A stretch of DNA of 64,000 bases from Georgenia satyanarayanai (GTDB lineage: Bacteria > Actinomycetota > Actinomycetes > Actinomycetales > Actinomycetaceae), in assembly GCF_023715365.1 (NCBI RefSeq), contig NZ_JAMBNZ010000001.1, positions 124,001 to 188,000 on the forward strand. The letters run 5' to 3'. The notes beneath the pieces were generated by a model that worked only from the letters and a program-made list of their open reading frames with translations, was not told the DNA's origin and did not search any database. The position numbers were made by a program, and so were the translations under genes. Position 1 is the stretch's first letter. Each line of letters opens with the position of its first letter. Below are positions 16,870-25,687 of the stretch, one piece after another.

Positions 16870-19800
16870 TCAGCTCGTGCTCCGGCGACGCAGCGCGAGC
16901 GCCGTGCCTCCACCGAGCAGGAACAGGGTCACGAGAAGGAGCGCAGCGATGTCACCGGCGCCGGTAGATGGCAGGGCGCCGCCCTGCTTCTCGTCCTCGT
17001 CGGCCGCGCCGTCCTCGCCGTCCGCCGGGGTGCCCGGCGTCGGGTCCTCACCGGTTCCGCCGTCGCCCGGAGGCGGCGTCGAGCCGCCGTCGTCCTCACC
17101 GGGCGTCCCGGCCGACGCGGCAGCCACGACGTACTCCTGGGAGGCGGCCTCGGCCCGGAGGAACCCGTCCGCGGCGGCGCGGACGATCACCTGGACCGAG
17201 GAGCCGGCGGTGCCGTCCGGGAGGAGCAGCCAGGGGTTGCTCGCGCCCTCGAGGACGGTGCCGTCGAGCAGCCACCGGTAGGTGAGCTCCGCGTCGGCGG
17301 GGTTGGACTCGACGTGAGCGGTGACGACCCGGCCCTCGACGACCTCTCCGACGAGCTGGGGCTGCGTGAGCACAAGCTGCCGCTCAACGTCCACGGTGTA
17401 CTCCCGGCTGACCTCACCGTCCGCGGACACGACGCTCACCACGGCGCGGGGGCTCTCGGCGGTCGGCTGGACCACCTCGACGGTGGCGGCCTCGTCGACC
17501 GCGAAGGCCGTGACCACGGGCAGGCGCTCACCCTCCACGGTCACCGAGTACTCCGTGACGTCGGGGGCGAACCCGGGCACCGACGTCCCGTCGACGCGCA
17601 GCGCGGCGAGGTCCGCGACGGACGCGACCCCCGGTCCCATCGCCATGACCTCGACCTCGGAGACGATCATGTGGGTGTTCTCCGGGGCGTTCATCACGAC
17701 CCGCAGTCCCGTGGTCCCGGCCGTGTCGGAGAGGTCCAGGGTGACGACCGGAGCGGTGCCGTCCTCCGGCGCCACGACCGGCTGAGGGGTCTCGTAGCCG
17801 GGGACCGCCTGCCACGTGCCGTCGGCGTCGAGGTACTCGGCCGAGACGCTCTGTGCCCACGAAAGGTGGCTGCCGTCGCGGTAGAAGTGGATCGTCGCGG
17901 CGTGCAGGTCCTCCACCTCGTCGAACTCGTAGGTGAAGGTGTCGGACGCGTTCTTGGTCCCGCTCCTCCAGTTCGACCAGGCCTTGTCACCGAGCACCTC
18001 GTCACGGGTCTTGTTGACGTCGTAGCCCGGCTCGGTGAAGGTCGCGGAGACCGACGTCGAGTCGAGCGGCGCGATGTTGAAGGGCGCCGGCTCGGTGACG
18101 ATGACGGACAGGGTCGCGTCCAGCTCGACGTCGGGGTCGTTCGACTGCGCCGAGCCGGGGACGGTGACGACGCCGACCTCCGCGAGGTCCTCGGCCGTCA
18201 CGTCCGTGAAGTCCCAGACGACGTCCGCCGGGAAGGTGATGAGCGAGGCGCCCGTCCGTGCGGGCACGGTCTGCGGCGCCGCGCCGGCGACCGCCTCGAC
18301 GCTCACCCCGGTCCGGACGGTGACGGACACCGGGTCGGTGATCGTGTGCCCGCCGACGACGACGACCGCCTGCGCGGCCACCTCGTTGCCGTACACGTCG
18401 GTCGCGGTCCCCGTGACGACGACCTCGCCCGTGGTCTCCCAGACGTCCGCACCGGGCAGGTCCCACACGACGGGCGCCGGCTGGCCGGTGCCCCACGCGT
18501 AGGTAGGGACGACCGTCTGCGGCAGGGTCGGCGCGATGCCGGCCAGGGTCCTGGCCTCCACCTGCTGGCTGCCGGTCGCGGCAGTGTCGCGCACCGTCCA
18601 GCGCTGGTGCGCTCCTCCGCCGGAGCTCCATGTGCCCACCTGGGCGTCGTCCGCGGTGGACTGCCCGTTGACCTCCATGGCCTGGCTGAGCGCCTCGTTG
18701 ACGAGGGACCAGGTGCGGCCGTCCTCCGTCGTGAGCATCCACCGGGCCTGGCTCGTCGTCTGCGCCTCCTCGACAGAGATGTCCCGCAGGTCCGTGCCGG
18801 CGGCTGTGGCCCCGAGAACGCGACCGTCCGCCGTCGTCAGCACGTAGGGACGGACGTCCGAACGCACGTCCGACGGAGCCTCGTGGACGGTCCAGAGCTG
18901 GTCCGCCACCTTCTCAGGAGTGGTCGCGCTGGACCGGATGACCGTCGCGTGGGTCTCACCGACGCTCAGCGGCTTGCCGCTCTGGACGCCGACGAGCTGG
19001 TAGGTGCCGCCGTCGGTGACGGGGGCGGCGTCGTCGGCCACGCCGGAGACGCCGTCGATGACGACGGTCGTGAGGGACTCGGCCGGCACCTCCACGGTGA
19101 CCGCGTCACCGGAGACGGCCTGCGGCGCACCCTCGACGAGCGCGTTGGCGAGCGGGGCGGCCTCGGTGCCCTGGGTCGTGGTGACCGTGCGGACGGTGGC
19201 GTCCGGCGCGACCTCTGCGAAGCGGGTGAGGTCGACGGTGAGGTCGCGCGCCTCCGCGGCGGTGTTCCGGTAGACGAGGGTCACGCTCTCGTCGTCCTCG
19301 GAGACGGCCGCGGTGGCCGCGGTGGAGTCGGTCGCGATGATCCGGTCACCAGGCTCGATGTAGTGGGTGAAGTGCTGGACCGCGGCGAACTTGGATCCGA
19401 CGATGATCTCGCACTCCGGGACTTGGGAGAGGTCGCCGTCGGCGTCGGCCACTCGGCGGGCCGAGCGCCAGACGCCGTCCTCGCCGGGAGCGCAGTCGAA
19501 GTCGATGAAGACGGAGCCCCAGTTGAGGTTCTCCCCGGTCGACTCCATGTTGTAGAGGTCCTCGACCGGCTGCCACAGCACCCAGGCGCCCGGCTCGAGC
19601 TCGCGCAGGTCGCTCTGGATGCGCTCGGCGATGCCGAGGCCGTTCTCGATGGCCGCCGGGTTGAAGCCGTTGTTGTACCAGTTGCCCTCGATCTCGCTCT
19701 GCCACAGCCGCGTGTCGGCCGACTTCGCGAGGTCGCGCACGACCCGGCGGTCACCGGTGCCGTAGGTGTGGACGTTCATCTGCTCGACGGCGGCCCGGGC

Positions 19801-20739
19801 CTCGGGAGTGTAGGCGTTCCAGTTCCGGGCGAAGGTGCTGGGGTTCGTCTCGTCCATCGCGGAGATGACGGCGTCCGTCTCAGCGGTCTCCAGACGCTCG
19901 TCGAGCGCGGCGATCATGTCGACCTGTCGCTCCGGGCCGACGTGCATGCCCTCCTGGCGGCCTCCCGTCGGGTTGCCGTCCGGGCCCAGCTGGGTGGACC
20001 AGTAGTTGGTGTTCGGCTCGTTGAACGGGTCGATGGTCGCGACGTCGAGGCCGTACTCGTCCTCGAGGAACTCGGCGACGGTGACGAGGTAGCCGGCGAA
20101 CTTGTCCATCGCCGCCGGATTGAGGTTCTCGTCGTTGCCGTTGAAGCCGCCGGAGACGTAGCCGTTCTGCGTCATGAAGTACGGCGCGGAGTTGGCGAAG
20201 ACCTCCCAGTGGCTGATCCGCTCGTCCTCCACCAGTCGCTCGACCCACCAGCGCTGGGTGGGGTCCGCCATGAGGTCGTAGTGCTCCGGGTTGTCCGGGT
20301 CCCACGCGTCGAGCACCGCGGCGCGGTTCTCCACGGTCGTCGGGGCTCCGTAGAGGTCACCGGTGGTGTCCTCGGCCCAGTAGCCCTCGACGGCGCCGCC
20401 GGGGCGCAGGTAGTCGGTGACGTCAGAGGCGTGGCCGCCACCGACGTTGTACCGCGCGATGTTGAGGTTCATGCCGTCGTCGCCGAAGACGGCCTGGTAC
20501 AGCTCCTCGCGCAGCTCGTCGGGGTAGCCACCGGTCGCGTTGGCCATCCACACCAGGCTGGTCCCCCAGCCCTCGAAGGGCGCCCCGGCGTACCACGGGT
20601 TCGGGGTCACGGTGACCCCGTCCGTCGCCGCCTGCGCGGTGGGCGCCGAGCCGGCGTCGACCGCGAGGGCACCACCGGCGACGAGGGCTGCGCCCGCACC
20701 GAGCGCCACCCCCCTGCGCCATCGTGGCATCGTCGTCAT
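16870..20739 (-). CDS. Wall-anchored GH30 endo-beta-1,6-galactanase-like glycoside hydrolase, multidomain
   Basis: The 1289-residue precursor starts with a twin-arginine-containing signal peptide (RWRRGVALGAGAAL) cleaved near residue 38. The catalytic region (about 40-560) fits GH30 endo-beta-1,6-galactanases, with Glu241 in DPFNEPNTNYW as acid/base and Glu349 in LWQSEIEGNW as nucleophile. Then come a ricin-type beta-trefoil (about 578-705), a Big_4-like Ig domain, a discoidin-like carbohydrate-binding region, a cadherin-like beta-sandwich, another Ig-like domain, a Gly/Pro/Asp linker, LPSTG at 1256-1260, a membrane segment and RRRSTS. It should be sortase-anchored and attack beta-1,6-galactan side chains of arabinogalactan. 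The ATG at 20739 follows AAAGGAAGGAT; the 156-codon upstream extension of the frame is spurious. Confidence 0.85.
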   Translation of the reverse strand: MTTMPRWRRGVALGAGAALVAGGALAVDAGSAPTAQAATDGVTVTPNPWYAGAPFEGWGTSLVWMANATGGYPDELREELYQAVFGDDGMNLNIARYNVGGGHASDVTDYLRPGGAVEGYWAEDTTGDLYGAPTTVENRAAVLDAWDPDNPEHYDLMADPTQRWWVERLVEDERISHWEVFANSAPYFMTQNGYVSGGFNGNDENLNPAAMDKFAGYLVTVAEFLEDEYGLDVATIDPFNEPNTNYWSTQLGPDGNPTGGRQEGMHVGPERQVDMIAALDERLETAETDAVISAMDETNPSTFARNWNAYTPEARAAVEQMNVHTYGTGDRRVVRDLAKSADTRLWQSEIEGNWYNNGFNPAAIENGLGIAERIQSDLRELEPGAWVLWQPVEDLYNMESTGENLNWGSVFIDFDCAPGEDGVWRSARRVADADGDLSQVPECEIIVGSKFAAVQHFTHYIEPGDRIIATDSTAATAAVSEDDESVTLVYRNTAAEARDLTVDLTRFAEVAPDATVRTVTTTQGTEAAPLANALVEGAPQAVSGDAVTVEVPAESLTTVVIDGVSGVADDAAPVTDGGTYQLVGVQSGKPLSVGETHATVIRSSATTPEKVADQLWTVHEAPSDVRSDVRPYVLTTADGRVLGATAAGTDLRDISVEEAQTTSQARWMLTTEDGRTWSLVNEALSQAMEVNGQSTADDAQVGTWSSGGGAHQRWTVRDTAATGSQQVEARTLAGIAPTLPQTVVPTYAWGTGQPAPVVWDLPGADVWETTGEVVVTGTATDVYGNEVAAQAVVVVGGHTITDPVSVTVRTGVSVEAVAGAAPQTVPARTGASLITFPADVVWDFTDVTAEDLAEVGVVTVPGSAQSNDPDVELDATLSVIVTEPAPFNIAPLDSTSVSATFTEPGYDVNKTRDEVLGDKAWSNWRSGTKNASDTFTYEFDEVEDLHAATIHFYRDGSHLSWAQSVSAEYLDADGTWQAVPGYETPQPVVAPEDGTAPVVTLDLSDTAGTTGLRVVMNAPENTHMIVSEVEVMAMGPGVASVADLAALRVDGTSVPGFAPDVTEYSVTVEGERLPVVTAFAVDEAATVEVVQPTAESPRAVVSVVSADGEVSREYTVDVERQLVLTQPQLVGEVVEGRVVTAHVESNPADAELTYRWLLDGTVLEGASNPWLLLPDGTAGSSVQVIVRAAADGFLRAEAASQEYVVAAASAGTPGEDDGGSTPPPGDGGTGEDPTPGTPADGEDGAADEDEKQGGALPSTGAGDIAALLLVTLFLLGGGTALALRRRSTS

Positions 20740-20815
20740 GTTCGATCCTTCCTTTCGTCGTCGATGTGGCGCCAAGGCGCCGGGAAGTCTCTGTCGAGCG
20801 GCCAGGCCGCCGGCA

Positions 20816-23728
20816 TCACCGCTGAGTCGGGAGGGAGTGCCGGCGCACCATGAGGGCGAAGATCCCGAGGAGCAGAGCGGTGCCGGCGACCACCAGCAGG
20901 GCCGCGCCGGCTCCCGTGCTCGGCAGTCGCTCGCCGTCGGCGCCGTCGACCGGCGCCGTGGGCTCGGCCGTGTCAGCGGGGCCGGCCGGGTCGGTCGGCT
21001 CGCCCGGGTCCGCCGGGTCGGTCGGCTCGCTCGGCTCACCAGGCTCACCCGGCTCGGTCGGGTCGCCCGGCTCCGTCGGCTCGCCCGGAACTGTCGGGTC
21101 ACCCGGCTCACCGGGCTCACCCGGCTGGTCCGGTTCGGTCGGGTCCGGCGCCTCGACGTCGGCGTAGACCTGTACCTCGACAAGGCCCGCGGCCCACGCG
21201 GCCGCATTCCCGTTGTGGTCGTTGACGACGTTGCTCACGTCCACGCGCACGTACCGGTACTTCCCAGAGAGCGGATCGCTGGCGAAACCGACCTCCCGGT
21301 TGGCGGAGCGGTCGACCAGCTGGACCCACTCTTGTCCGTCGGCACTTCCCGAGACCGTGAACTCGCTGTACGTCTCCGAGCCGTTGTAGCTGCGGAACGC
21401 CACGTCGATGCGGTCGAGGTCGTGCTGGTCCTCCAGGTCCACGGTCCAGCTGAAGGGCACCGACGGCGGCAGGTAGTAGTTGCTGCTGTCACCCACCCGG
21501 TTGACGTTGACGTCGACGCCGTCGTTCGCGGCGCTCGCCGGGTAGTCCTGCGAGGCCTCGGGTGCCTGGACGGGCCGTCGCTCGGACACCAGCACGACGT
21601 CGGGGTAGGACACGGTCCCGGCATCCGTGTCGAAGTTCCACTCCGGACGCCAGGCAAGCGAGACGTCCTCGCCGTCGACCTCGAGGGGGAGCCACACATA
21701 GGTGGACGAGCCAAGAGCATGACGGTTCCAGCGGTCCCCCATGTAGATGTACTCGTGCTCGCCGTCCTCCCCCTCGAGGAGCATGATGTTCGTCGGCTGG
21801 CTGTAGAACGTCGTGTTGTTGCCCAGCGGCCTGAGGTCCGACCAGCCGTCGGGGTCGGAGATGTCCGAGGTCGTGGCGTAGTAGGACTGGTTCGGGTGCC
21901 ACCCGGACTGGCCGGAGGTGATCGCCAGGTAGACGTCCCCCGCCTTGACCACCGCCGGCGCCTCACGGTGGGCCCCCTGGAACAGCTGGTAGGAGTTGCG
22001 CCAGTCGACGTCGGTGTAGTCGTCCGTCAGGGGGTAGACCCTCATGTTCTCGTGGTCCTCGGCCGACACGAGGTAGGCGGCAGAGCTGTCCGGGTCCTTG
22101 AACACCGTGAAGTCCCGCGAGCCGTAGCCCCACATGCCGTCGTGACCGGTGTAGGTGGGATCAGCGTGCTCGGTGCTGACCTCACCGACCCCTGGTCGGT
22201 AGTGACGCACGAAGGTGTAGTCACCGCCGATCTCGTCGCTGGTGGCCACCATCAGGTGGGACGCGGAGTAGCTGTCCGCTGTCTCCCAGTGCCCCCACAG
22301 CACGAAGGTGTCAGTCGCCTCGTTGTACACGAGCTTGGGTCGCTCGACCTTTGCGTCCTCGAGCTCGGGCGAGCTCTCCGGCGTGAGGATCTCGTTGACG
22401 AACTCCCAGTTCTTCAGGTCCTGGGACCGGTAGAGGTTGACCGAGCGGAACACCGCGGAGTCATGGATCTTGTTCTCGCCCACCCAGTAGTACCAGCCGC
22501 CGTGCTCGAGGAAGCCCCCGCCGTGGGCCTGGATCGAGTTGCCGTCGGTGTCGAACCACGGCTGTCCTACGGGAACGTTCTGGTAGCCCCCGTCGGGCAC
22601 GGGAGCGATGGTGAACCTCGCCGAGAGCGGGTCACTGGCCACCCCGTCCACCACCGCCACGGCACGCACCGTCGCGGTGGAGCTGAGCGTGAAAGGCCCG
22701 GTGTAGCGGGTGCCGTTGAGCACCGAGGGCGTAGTGCCGTCAGTGGTGTAGTACACGGCGGCACCATCGGTGGTCGTCGCCAGCTCGACCGTCTGCGGGC
22801 TTGCGTAGGTACCGCCGCCGGGCAGCACGCTCGGCCGGGCGACGACGAGCGGGGCCACGTCCACGTCGACCTCGCCGGCGGCGACGGCGAGCCAGCCGAT
22901 GACCGGCGCTTCAGAGCCTTCGGCGACCTCGACCCGGAACTCGGCGACGCCGTCCTGCTCGATGGTCACCACGCCCGAGCTCATCCTCGTGCGGTCCGCG
23001 ACAGAACCGCCGCTGCGGACGGTGAGGCGTTCGGTGATGACCGTCGTCTCGCCGTCGGGCGCGACGACGCTCACCCGCATGTGCCGCGGACCGCTCCACC
23101 ACTCGCGGTAGCCGGAGGTCACCGTGTAGGTCCCGGCGGCGAGCGGCAACCGGTAGACGATCGGCCGCGAGCTCGAGCCGTTGCCGAGCGCGTAGAGCCC
23201 GGTCTCGTCCCTGTCGGCGAGCTGGCCCGCGCGCTTGGCGACGTAGGAACCGCCGTCGTTGACGAAGCCCCAGCCACCGTCCTGCGCCTGCTGGTCCGCG
23301 ACGGCGTTGTGCAGCTCGGTCAGCTGCGCCGTGGCCTCGAACTCGGGGGTCGAAGCCTCCATCCCGCTGTCGATGAAGTAGACGGTGTCGTCGGGCACGA
23401 CCGGGACCCGCGCGGTCACGGGCAGGATGTCGTCGACCATGCCAGGCACGACGACAGTGCTGTAGTGGCGGGCGAAGGTCAGGCCCTCGGTGAGCCACTC
23501 CACGGGCGCCGCAACCACGTCGCCTCCGACCGTCCGCACCTCCACCTCGGTCGGGAGATCGGGGAGGTCGCCGGTGTGGGTCGCGACGACGACGTCCTCG
23601 ACGACGGCCGCGGGGACGTCCTCGGCGGCTGCCGGCACGGTGGCCGCCAGGCCTGGGGCGAGCAGGAGCGCCCCCGTGAGGACGGCCGTTCTCGCCACTC
23701 GCGTGCGCTGTCGCGCTCTGATGGTCAT
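20816..23728 (-). CDS. Wall-anchored GH43 (subfamily 24-like) exo-beta-1,3-galactanase
   Basis: The 970-residue precursor has a signal peptide (residues 1 to about 35), a beta-rich N-terminal region, a chitobiase C-terminal-like Ig module (about 301-365), the GH43 five-bladed propeller (about 385-700), a discoidin (F5/8C) carbohydrate-binding domain (about 720-857), a Pro/Glu/Gly/Asp linker, LPSTG at 935-939, a membrane segment and a basic tail. The propeller shows FDTDGNSIQAHGG, VERPKLVYN, HREAPAV (Glu589) and YSQPTN (Gln644). In exo-beta-1,3-galactanases of GH43 subfamily 24 a glutamate is the acid and a glutamine replaces the usual base, which agrees with this pattern. The ATG at 23728 follows GAAGGATC. 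It lies between the GH35 and GH30 genes in the leftward operon. Confidence 0.87.
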   Translation of the reverse strand: MTIRARQRTRVARTAVLTGALLLAPGLAATVPAAAEDVPAAVVEDVVVATHTGDLPDLPTEVEVRTVGGDVVAAPVEWLTEGLTFARHYSTVVVPGMVDDILPVTARVPVVPDDTVYFIDSGMEASTPEFEATAQLTELHNAVADQQAQDGGWGFVNDGGSYVAKRAGQLADRDETGLYALGNGSSSRPIVYRLPLAAGTYTVTSGYREWWSGPRHMRVSVVAPDGETTVITERLTVRSGGSVADRTRMSSGVVTIEQDGVAEFRVEVAEGSEAPVIGWLAVAAGEVDVDVAPLVVARPSVLPGGGTYASPQTVELATTTDGAAVYYTTDGTTPSVLNGTRYTGPFTLSSTATVRAVAVVDGVASDPLSARFTIAPVPDGGYQNVPVGQPWFDTDGNSIQAHGGGFLEHGGWYYWVGENKIHDSAVFRSVNLYRSQDLKNWEFVNEILTPESSPELEDAKVERPKLVYNEATDTFVLWGHWETADSYSASHLMVATSDEIGGDYTFVRHYRPGVGEVSTEHADPTYTGHDGMWGYGSRDFTVFKDPDSSAAYLVSAEDHENMRVYPLTDDYTDVDWRNSYQLFQGAHREAPAVVKAGDVYLAITSGQSGWHPNQSYYATTSDISDPDGWSDLRPLGNNTTFYSQPTNIMLLEGEDGEHEYIYMGDRWNRHALGSSTYVWLPLEVDGEDVSLAWRPEWNFDTDAGTVSYPDVVLVSERRPVQAPEASQDYPASAANDGVDVNVNRVGDSSNYYLPPSVPFSWTVDLEDQHDLDRIDVAFRSYNGSETYSEFTVSGSADGQEWVQLVDRSANREVGFASDPLSGKYRYVRVDVSNVVNDHNGNAAAWAAGLVEVQVYADVEAPDPTEPDQPGEPGEPGDPTVPGEPTEPGDPTEPGEPGEPSEPTDPADPGEPTDPAGPADTAEPTAPVDGADGERLPSTGAGAALLVVAGTALLLGIFALMVRRHSLPTQR

Positions 23729-23786
23729 CGTTGATCCTTCGCTGCTGGATGTGCTGGGTCTGGGCGCGGACGCGGACGCGGACGGT

Positions 23787-25562
23787 TCAGTCGGCCGTGG
23801 TCGTCGACCACCGCGGTCCGGCGACGAACCGGGCCGCGGCGTCGCGCCCCCCCGTGAGCTCGAGCACCACGAGGGCGTTGTGGTCCTGCCGCACGAGCGG
23901 AGCCGGGACGTACAGGGTCTCCTGCGGACCCTTGCCCCAGTACCGGCCGAGGTTCCAGCCGTTGAACCAGGCCTGGCCCTTGCCGAGACCGGAGGTGTCG
24001 AGGAACAGGTCGGCTGCGGCCAGGCCGTCGAGCCGCCACAGGGACAGTGACGGTCCCGGCAGACCGGCGGTACGGCGGGCCGGGGCCCCCTCCTGACCAC
24101 TCGTCATGCTCGCGGCCCACTCGTCGACCGGAAGCGCGGCGGCGCGCCAGCCACGCAGCACCTCGCCGTCGAGGAGGACAGGGCCGATGACGCCCTTGGG
24201 CTCCCCGATGCGGGGGCCGTAGTTGACGCGGCCCTGGTCCTCGACGACGAGCTCCAGCGTGGTCGTGTCGCCAGCGGGCAGGGCGAGCGCACGACCACCC
24301 TCGGCGCGGTCCAGAACCCCGACGGGCTCACGGTTGCAGAAGACCTGCACGCGGTCGCGGGCCTCTCCGATGGTCAGCAGGGCCCCCTCCGGGAGGTCGA
24401 CCTGGGTGCGGTAGCAGGAGAAGCCCGACAGCGCGCCGATCTGCTCGTGGGTGGGTGCCTCCTCGTGCTCCTGCCAGTTCAGGTGCCGGTCGACCAGCGA
24501 CCACAGCGCCACGGTCGTAGCCGGGGCGGCCACGTGCAGGCTCGGGGCCGCCGCACGGCGCGCCACCGGTTCCGCCGGCAGCCCTCGGTGGGTGCGGATG
24601 ACGTCCTGCACGGCGTCGTACTTGGCGGTCGGTGCGCCGTCCTCGGCCATCGGTGCGTCGTAGTCGTAGGAGGTGATCGTGGGGCGGTACCTGCCCTTGT
24701 CGTTCGCCCCGTTGGTGAAGCCGAAGTTCGTGCCGCCGTGGACCATGTAGAGGTTGACCGAGGCGCCCGACTCCAGCAGCTCGCGCAGGTCCTGGCCCGT
24801 GCCGTCCGGATCCGTCACGTGGTGGTCCTCGCCCCACGCGTCGAACCAGCCGTTCCAGTACTCCATGCACATGAGCGGACCGGAGGGCTGGTGGCGGCGC
24901 AAGACCTGCAGGCGCTCCAGGCTGCGGGAGCCGAACGTGGCAGTCTTGTGCAGCTCCGGCAGGCCGCCCCGGGTAAGCATCTGGTCGTCGGCCTGGTCGC
25001 AGGTGAACAGCGGCACGGTGATGCCGCCCTCCCGCAGCATGTCGGCGAGCTTGCGCAGGTAGACCTTGTCCTCCCCGTAGGCGCCGTACTCGTTCTCCAC
25101 CTGCACCATGAGCACCGGACCGCCCCGGTCGACCTGTAGCGGGGCCACCACAGGCAGCAGCGCGTCAAGGTACTCCTGTACCGCGGCAAGGTAGCGCGGC
25201 TCGTCGCGCCGCATCAGCACCTCGGGATCGGCAAGCAGCCACGCGGGGATCCCCCCGTTGTCCCACTCGGCGCAGATGTACGGCCCAGGACGCACGATCG
25301 CGTGCATCCCGGCCTCCTGGATCAGGCTCAGGTAGCGTGCCAGGTCGCGCTGCCCGTCGAGGCGGAACTTCCCCCGCCGCGGGGCGTGGAAGTTCCAGGC
25401 GACGTAGGTCTCGATCGTGTTCAGACCCATGGCCTTGGCGGTCGCGATACGTTGCGCCCACTGGTCGGGGTGGATGCGGAAGTAGTGCATCGCGCCAGAG
25501 ATGATCTGGTGCTCGCGGCCGTCCAGCAGGAAGTGCTCCTGGCCGATCTCGAAGGTGCTCAT
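23787..25562 (-). CDS. GH35 beta-galactosidase, cytoplasmic
   Basis: The 591-residue enzyme is a GH35 beta-galactosidase without signal peptide. The N-terminal barrel contains LDGREHQIISGAMHYFR, ETYVAWNFHAP, RPGPYICAEWDNGGIPAWL, the acid/base Glu158 in VQVENEYG and the nucleophile Glu234 in MCMEYWNGWF, followed by GGTNFGFTNGAN. The C-terminal jelly-roll ends with GKGQAWFNGWNLGRYW, typical of the family. It would remove terminal beta-galactose from imported galacto-oligosaccharides. The ATG at 25562 follows AGAGGAG; an upstream in-frame start at 25649 would sit inside a hairpin. The gene is separated from the binding-protein gene by 125 bases holding that hairpin. Confidence 0.92.
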   Translation of the reverse strand: MSTFEIGQEHFLLDGREHQIISGAMHYFRIHPDQWAQRIATAKAMGLNTIETYVAWNFHAPRRGKFRLDGQRDLARYLSLIQEAGMHAIVRPGPYICAEWDNGGIPAWLLADPEVLMRRDEPRYLAAVQEYLDALLPVVAPLQVDRGGPVLMVQVENEYGAYGEDKVYLRKLADMLREGGITVPLFTCDQADDQMLTRGGLPELHKTATFGSRSLERLQVLRRHQPSGPLMCMEYWNGWFDAWGEDHHVTDPDGTGQDLRELLESGASVNLYMVHGGTNFGFTNGANDKGRYRPTITSYDYDAPMAEDGAPTAKYDAVQDVIRTHRGLPAEPVARRAAAPSLHVAAPATTVALWSLVDRHLNWQEHEEAPTHEQIGALSGFSCYRTQVDLPEGALLTIGEARDRVQVFCNREPVGVLDRAEGGRALALPAGDTTTLELVVEDQGRVNYGPRIGEPKGVIGPVLLDGEVLRGWRAAALPVDEWAASMTSGQEGAPARRTAGLPGPSLSLWRLDGLAAADLFLDTSGLGKGQAWFNGWNLGRYWGKGPQETLYVPAPLVRQDHNALVVLELTGGRDAAARFVAGPRWSTTTAD

Positions 25563-25648
25563 CGCTCCTCTTGGGATGGTTCCGGGGCAGGCCGGGGCCT
25601 GGCCTCGTCGGGCGGTCGCCCGCGGGCGCGGGCAAGGGGGAACGCGCA

Positions 25649-25679
25649 AGGGGCGCGCCCACGCTGTGCGCGCGCCCCT
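25649..25679. terminator. Intra-operon hairpin between binding-protein and GH35 genes
   Basis: A perfect 10-bp stem (AGGGGCGCGC at 25649-25658 against GCGCGCCCCT at 25670-25679) encloses 11 bases. It sits right after the binding-protein stop and may stabilise the upstream mRNA or lower expression of the hydrolase genes. Confidence 0.55.
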
Positions 25680-25687
25680 GGGACGGG

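Noticed and set aside
16831-20853. A 1340-codon open frame on the plus strand
   Set aside because: It is the antisense of the GH30 gene; composition is Arg/Gly/Val-rich without any domain, and such frames are common in very GC-rich DNA.
20980-21130. Short repeated units resembling a CRISPR or satellite
   Set aside because: The repeats encode the Pro/Glu/Gly/Asp wall-spanning linker of the GH43 enzyme; units are irregular and have no spacer pattern.
20740-21207. Upstream extension of the GH30 frame (156 codons)
   Set aside because: It reads the Pro/Glu-rich linker of the GH43 gene in another frame; the signal peptide and ribosome site fix the start at 20739.
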